Positions 62,029 to 64,000 of a DNA stretch of 64,000 nucleotides are shown in pieces; position 1 is the first letter of the stretch; every line of letters begins with the position of its first letter. Under the pieces are notes generated by a model, which was not told the DNA's origin, ran no database searches, and saw only the letters and a program-made list of their open reading frames with translations. Source of the DNA: Lenzites betulinus (taxonomy: Eukaryota > Basidiomycota > Agaricomycetes > Polyporales > Polyporaceae); assembly GCA_022264855.1 (NCBI GenBank), contig JABYQU010000006.1:1054001-1118000 (forward strand). Reading direction: 5' to 3'. The translations under genes and the position numbers were made by a program.

Positions 62029-64000
62029 CTAGTTTGATCGAATGAATAAACTCTCCTCCACCGCTCTACCCTTGCCCTTATCACGCCGCCCTGCAGCAGT
62101 CTCCTCCATCTCTCCTTCCTTCTCCTCCTCTGGCTGCTCTTCAGTCTTTACAAGCTCAAATGTCAAGTTGTAGAATTTGCAGAATGCGGAGCAGACATGC
62201 TCGGTTTCAAAAGCTATGAATGCCTCTGGGAGATTGCCACTGCCGAAGAGGGCGTTATCGCCGAGGTTGCTGGAAATACAGTGTCAGCATGCTTTCGTTT
62301 GAGAACAAGGAGTACATACGGGGAAGTCATGATCTGCGGATCTGAAAGCAAGGTGTCCCCGCCTGTAGTGGAATAATGTTTTCAGCAGTGAATGAAATCC
62401 AGGCATCGACTCGGACAGCCTCGAACATGGTCGGTTCGCTCACCTTGGAAGTCAGAGATGTAGGCAAGACCGCCGGTTTGAAGCCATTGAAGGTGTTGGC
62501 AGAAGACGAGGAAATCGGCGATGTGTTGACGAGCCGCCGTGGTGAGCGCAGATTTGAGAGGCCGCGCCGAGTTGTTGTTGATGTATTTGCGCCATTTGCC
62601 CTCCTGAATGGGATCGATAAACTCTTCAATCATGAAGACCTTGCGGTCCATGGCCTGTCGAGCGACAGCTTCATGGCCATGATTGAGATCCAAGGCTTCT
62701 ACTCCCTGCGCAACGCGTACATAGCGCAGCTCTGGAACCTGGAGCGGACACTTCTTGCCTGTCTCCCCGTCAGTGCTCCGGATGAAGTGATAGACAAGAT
62801 CCATCAGAGCGGAAGCCCACTGCAGGCAGATGATGTCACGTCCTAGCAGTCGAATCTGCTTCTCACTCGGGAGGATGATGACAGGTGCGTCGGTCCGAAG
62901 GCCCTTGTCTGCCGGCCCTGACTCCGTAGCCCTGTCGATATCAATGACTTCATCCGCCGCCCGAAAGCATTGCTTTATGGAGACCTTGGCGTTCTGAAAA
63001 CCAGGAATGACTGGCCTACTCAACGCATACAATGCCTGCTTGAATGCGCCACGCATGGGCCTGCCAGTGGGGTTGTAGATAAGGGTGATGTCGACTGGGA
63101 CAATCCCATGGCTCCATGGCTGGCCGTCTGCTACACCCTTATATGAACAAGCTGGGGTAGCGGTGAGAGAAGCATGTAGAGCATACCTTCGAAGATGAGC
63201 TGCTCAAAGGGAACAACTGGACAGACCTTAACACCAAAGTCCACATTGATTGTGTGCACTGAAAGAGAGCGCAATTAGAACTACACGAAGCATCAAATCC
63301 AAAGTCTGACACATACAAAATGAAATGGCAGCTGGCATAGATGGTCCACTCTGCGCCTTGAGCGCCGTCCTGATCTTATTGCGGGACACTGACAATGACA
63401 TCTTCTGGCCAGATGCCGAGAGTGGCATATTTGCCGGTCCCTGACGTAGAGTGAGAATGGTCAAACGATGATCATGTTTCTGAAGCACACCTGGGCTTGT
63501 GTCGTAGCGCTGCTGGCTCCCAATGTTGATGGTTGGCCTTGGTGTATCGCTTTAGCAGGGGACATTTCTAATTCCCTATCCACCGTGTCATCCACTGACG
63601 ATAGAAGACCGTTGATGAATGCATTACTGGCTGATCATGTAGAAATGCAAAATGGATTTGCTTACCTTCAATGTGTTTCACACTTGCATGACTCGCTGCC
63701 GATTTGGATACTACCTGTGTCAGCTGGTACAGCTTTTAGTGACTGTACATCACCAGAAAGGAATAGGCTGCATACCTGTCGCACTGCATTGCCCAAATGC
63801 GCTCGTGCTGGACCACTGGAATGTTGATGTGCCTGGTTGTCATCATCAGAGTCGGAACCGAGAGGCTGATGAATGGAATTGTAAGCATGTGTTTAGAGAG
63901 ATGCCAATGCTTTGCCACTACATACAAAACCGTCTTCAAAGCGCTCCTTGCGTCGCACAACCTTGTGGTAAGCATTTGGCGGCATCTCGAGATACATGTC
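62029..64000 (-). CDS. Alpha-type protein kinase (partial, 5' end beyond the window)
   Basis: The 3' part of a multi-exon gene ending at TAG 62029-62031. The domain reads KVFMIEEFIDPIQEGKWRKYINN, ADFLVFCQHLQWLQTGGLAYISDFQG, then GDTLLSDPQIMTSP and, after an intron, NLGDNALFGSGNLPEAFIAF (GxGNLP glycine-rich loop). TEHVCSAFCKFYNL follows, the zinc-binding H-x-C-x3-C of alpha-kinases. The tail is acidic then basic (EEQPEEEKEGEMEE, RRDKGKGRAVEESLF). Upstream exons read ADEVIDIDRATESG, IILPSEKQIRLLGRDIICLQWAS and, at the window edge, DMYLEMPPNAYHKVVRRKERFEDGF. Alpha-kinases of this kind form large families in agaricomycetes; substrates are unknown. The gene runs off the right edge. Confidence 0.88.

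Overview
The window is nuclear DNA of a filamentous basidiomycete, most likely an agaricomycete mushroom or wood-decay fungus. Genes are dense and cut by many 45-75 nt introns with GT..AG ends, coding DNA is GC-rich, and many families are typical of agaricomycetes: Trs65, Pan3, Def1, alpha-kinase, an expanded dioxygenase-fold family, an integrase-core gene and a Plavaka-like transposase remnant. The species cannot be named from the sequence.

Layout. 1-900 holds no gene I can support, then a tRNA-Gly(GCC) at 901-970. From 1302 to 20279 there is a housekeeping block: TRAPPII subunit Trs65 (-), deadenylase subunit Pan3 (-), TFIIE-beta Tfa2 (+), a small heat-shock protein with heat-shock elements upstream (+), a 2.75 kb gene-poor gap with a 147-bp tandem repeat, a membrane-anchored amidohydrolase (-), importin-beta Kap95 (-) and LSM7 (+). 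Pan3/Tfa2 and Kap95/Lsm7 are divergent pairs with short shared promoters.

From 20500 to 26363 lie two genes of a fungal family with a 2-oxoglutarate/Fe(II)-dioxygenase (prolyl 4-hydroxylase-like) fold. A third paralog lies at 46709-48496. In all three the iron-binding triad looks lost, so they read as pseudo-enzymes. Next to the second paralog sits a complete non-LTR retrotransposon (26701-37174, about 10.5 kb) with a 13-15 bp target-site duplication and a 33-A tail. It has an extra upstream ORF (ORF0), an ORF1 with a zinc knuckle and an apparent spliceable 46-nt intron, and an intact 1689-aa ORF2 (endonuclease, reverse transcriptase, RNase H). This is the most novel object in the window.

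From 37610 to 51534 there is a second housekeeping block: a rhodanese + dual-specificity phosphatase (-), divergent from a Def1 homolog (+), an SRAP/HMCES abasic-site protein (-) ending in a PIP-like motif, the third dioxygenase-fold paralog (-), and choline-phosphate cytidylyltransferase (+).

From 51535 the window turns into accessory DNA. It holds a small secreted cysteine-containing protein, repeat-bearing gaps, an Nrp1-like RanBP2-zinc-finger RNA-binding protein with an apparent 1-base frameshift, a decayed Plavaka-like transposase, a seven-exon integrase-core gene with its D-D-E residues, an array of GGGCGCC-centred palindromes, and the 3' part of an alpha-type protein kinase gene that runs off the right edge.
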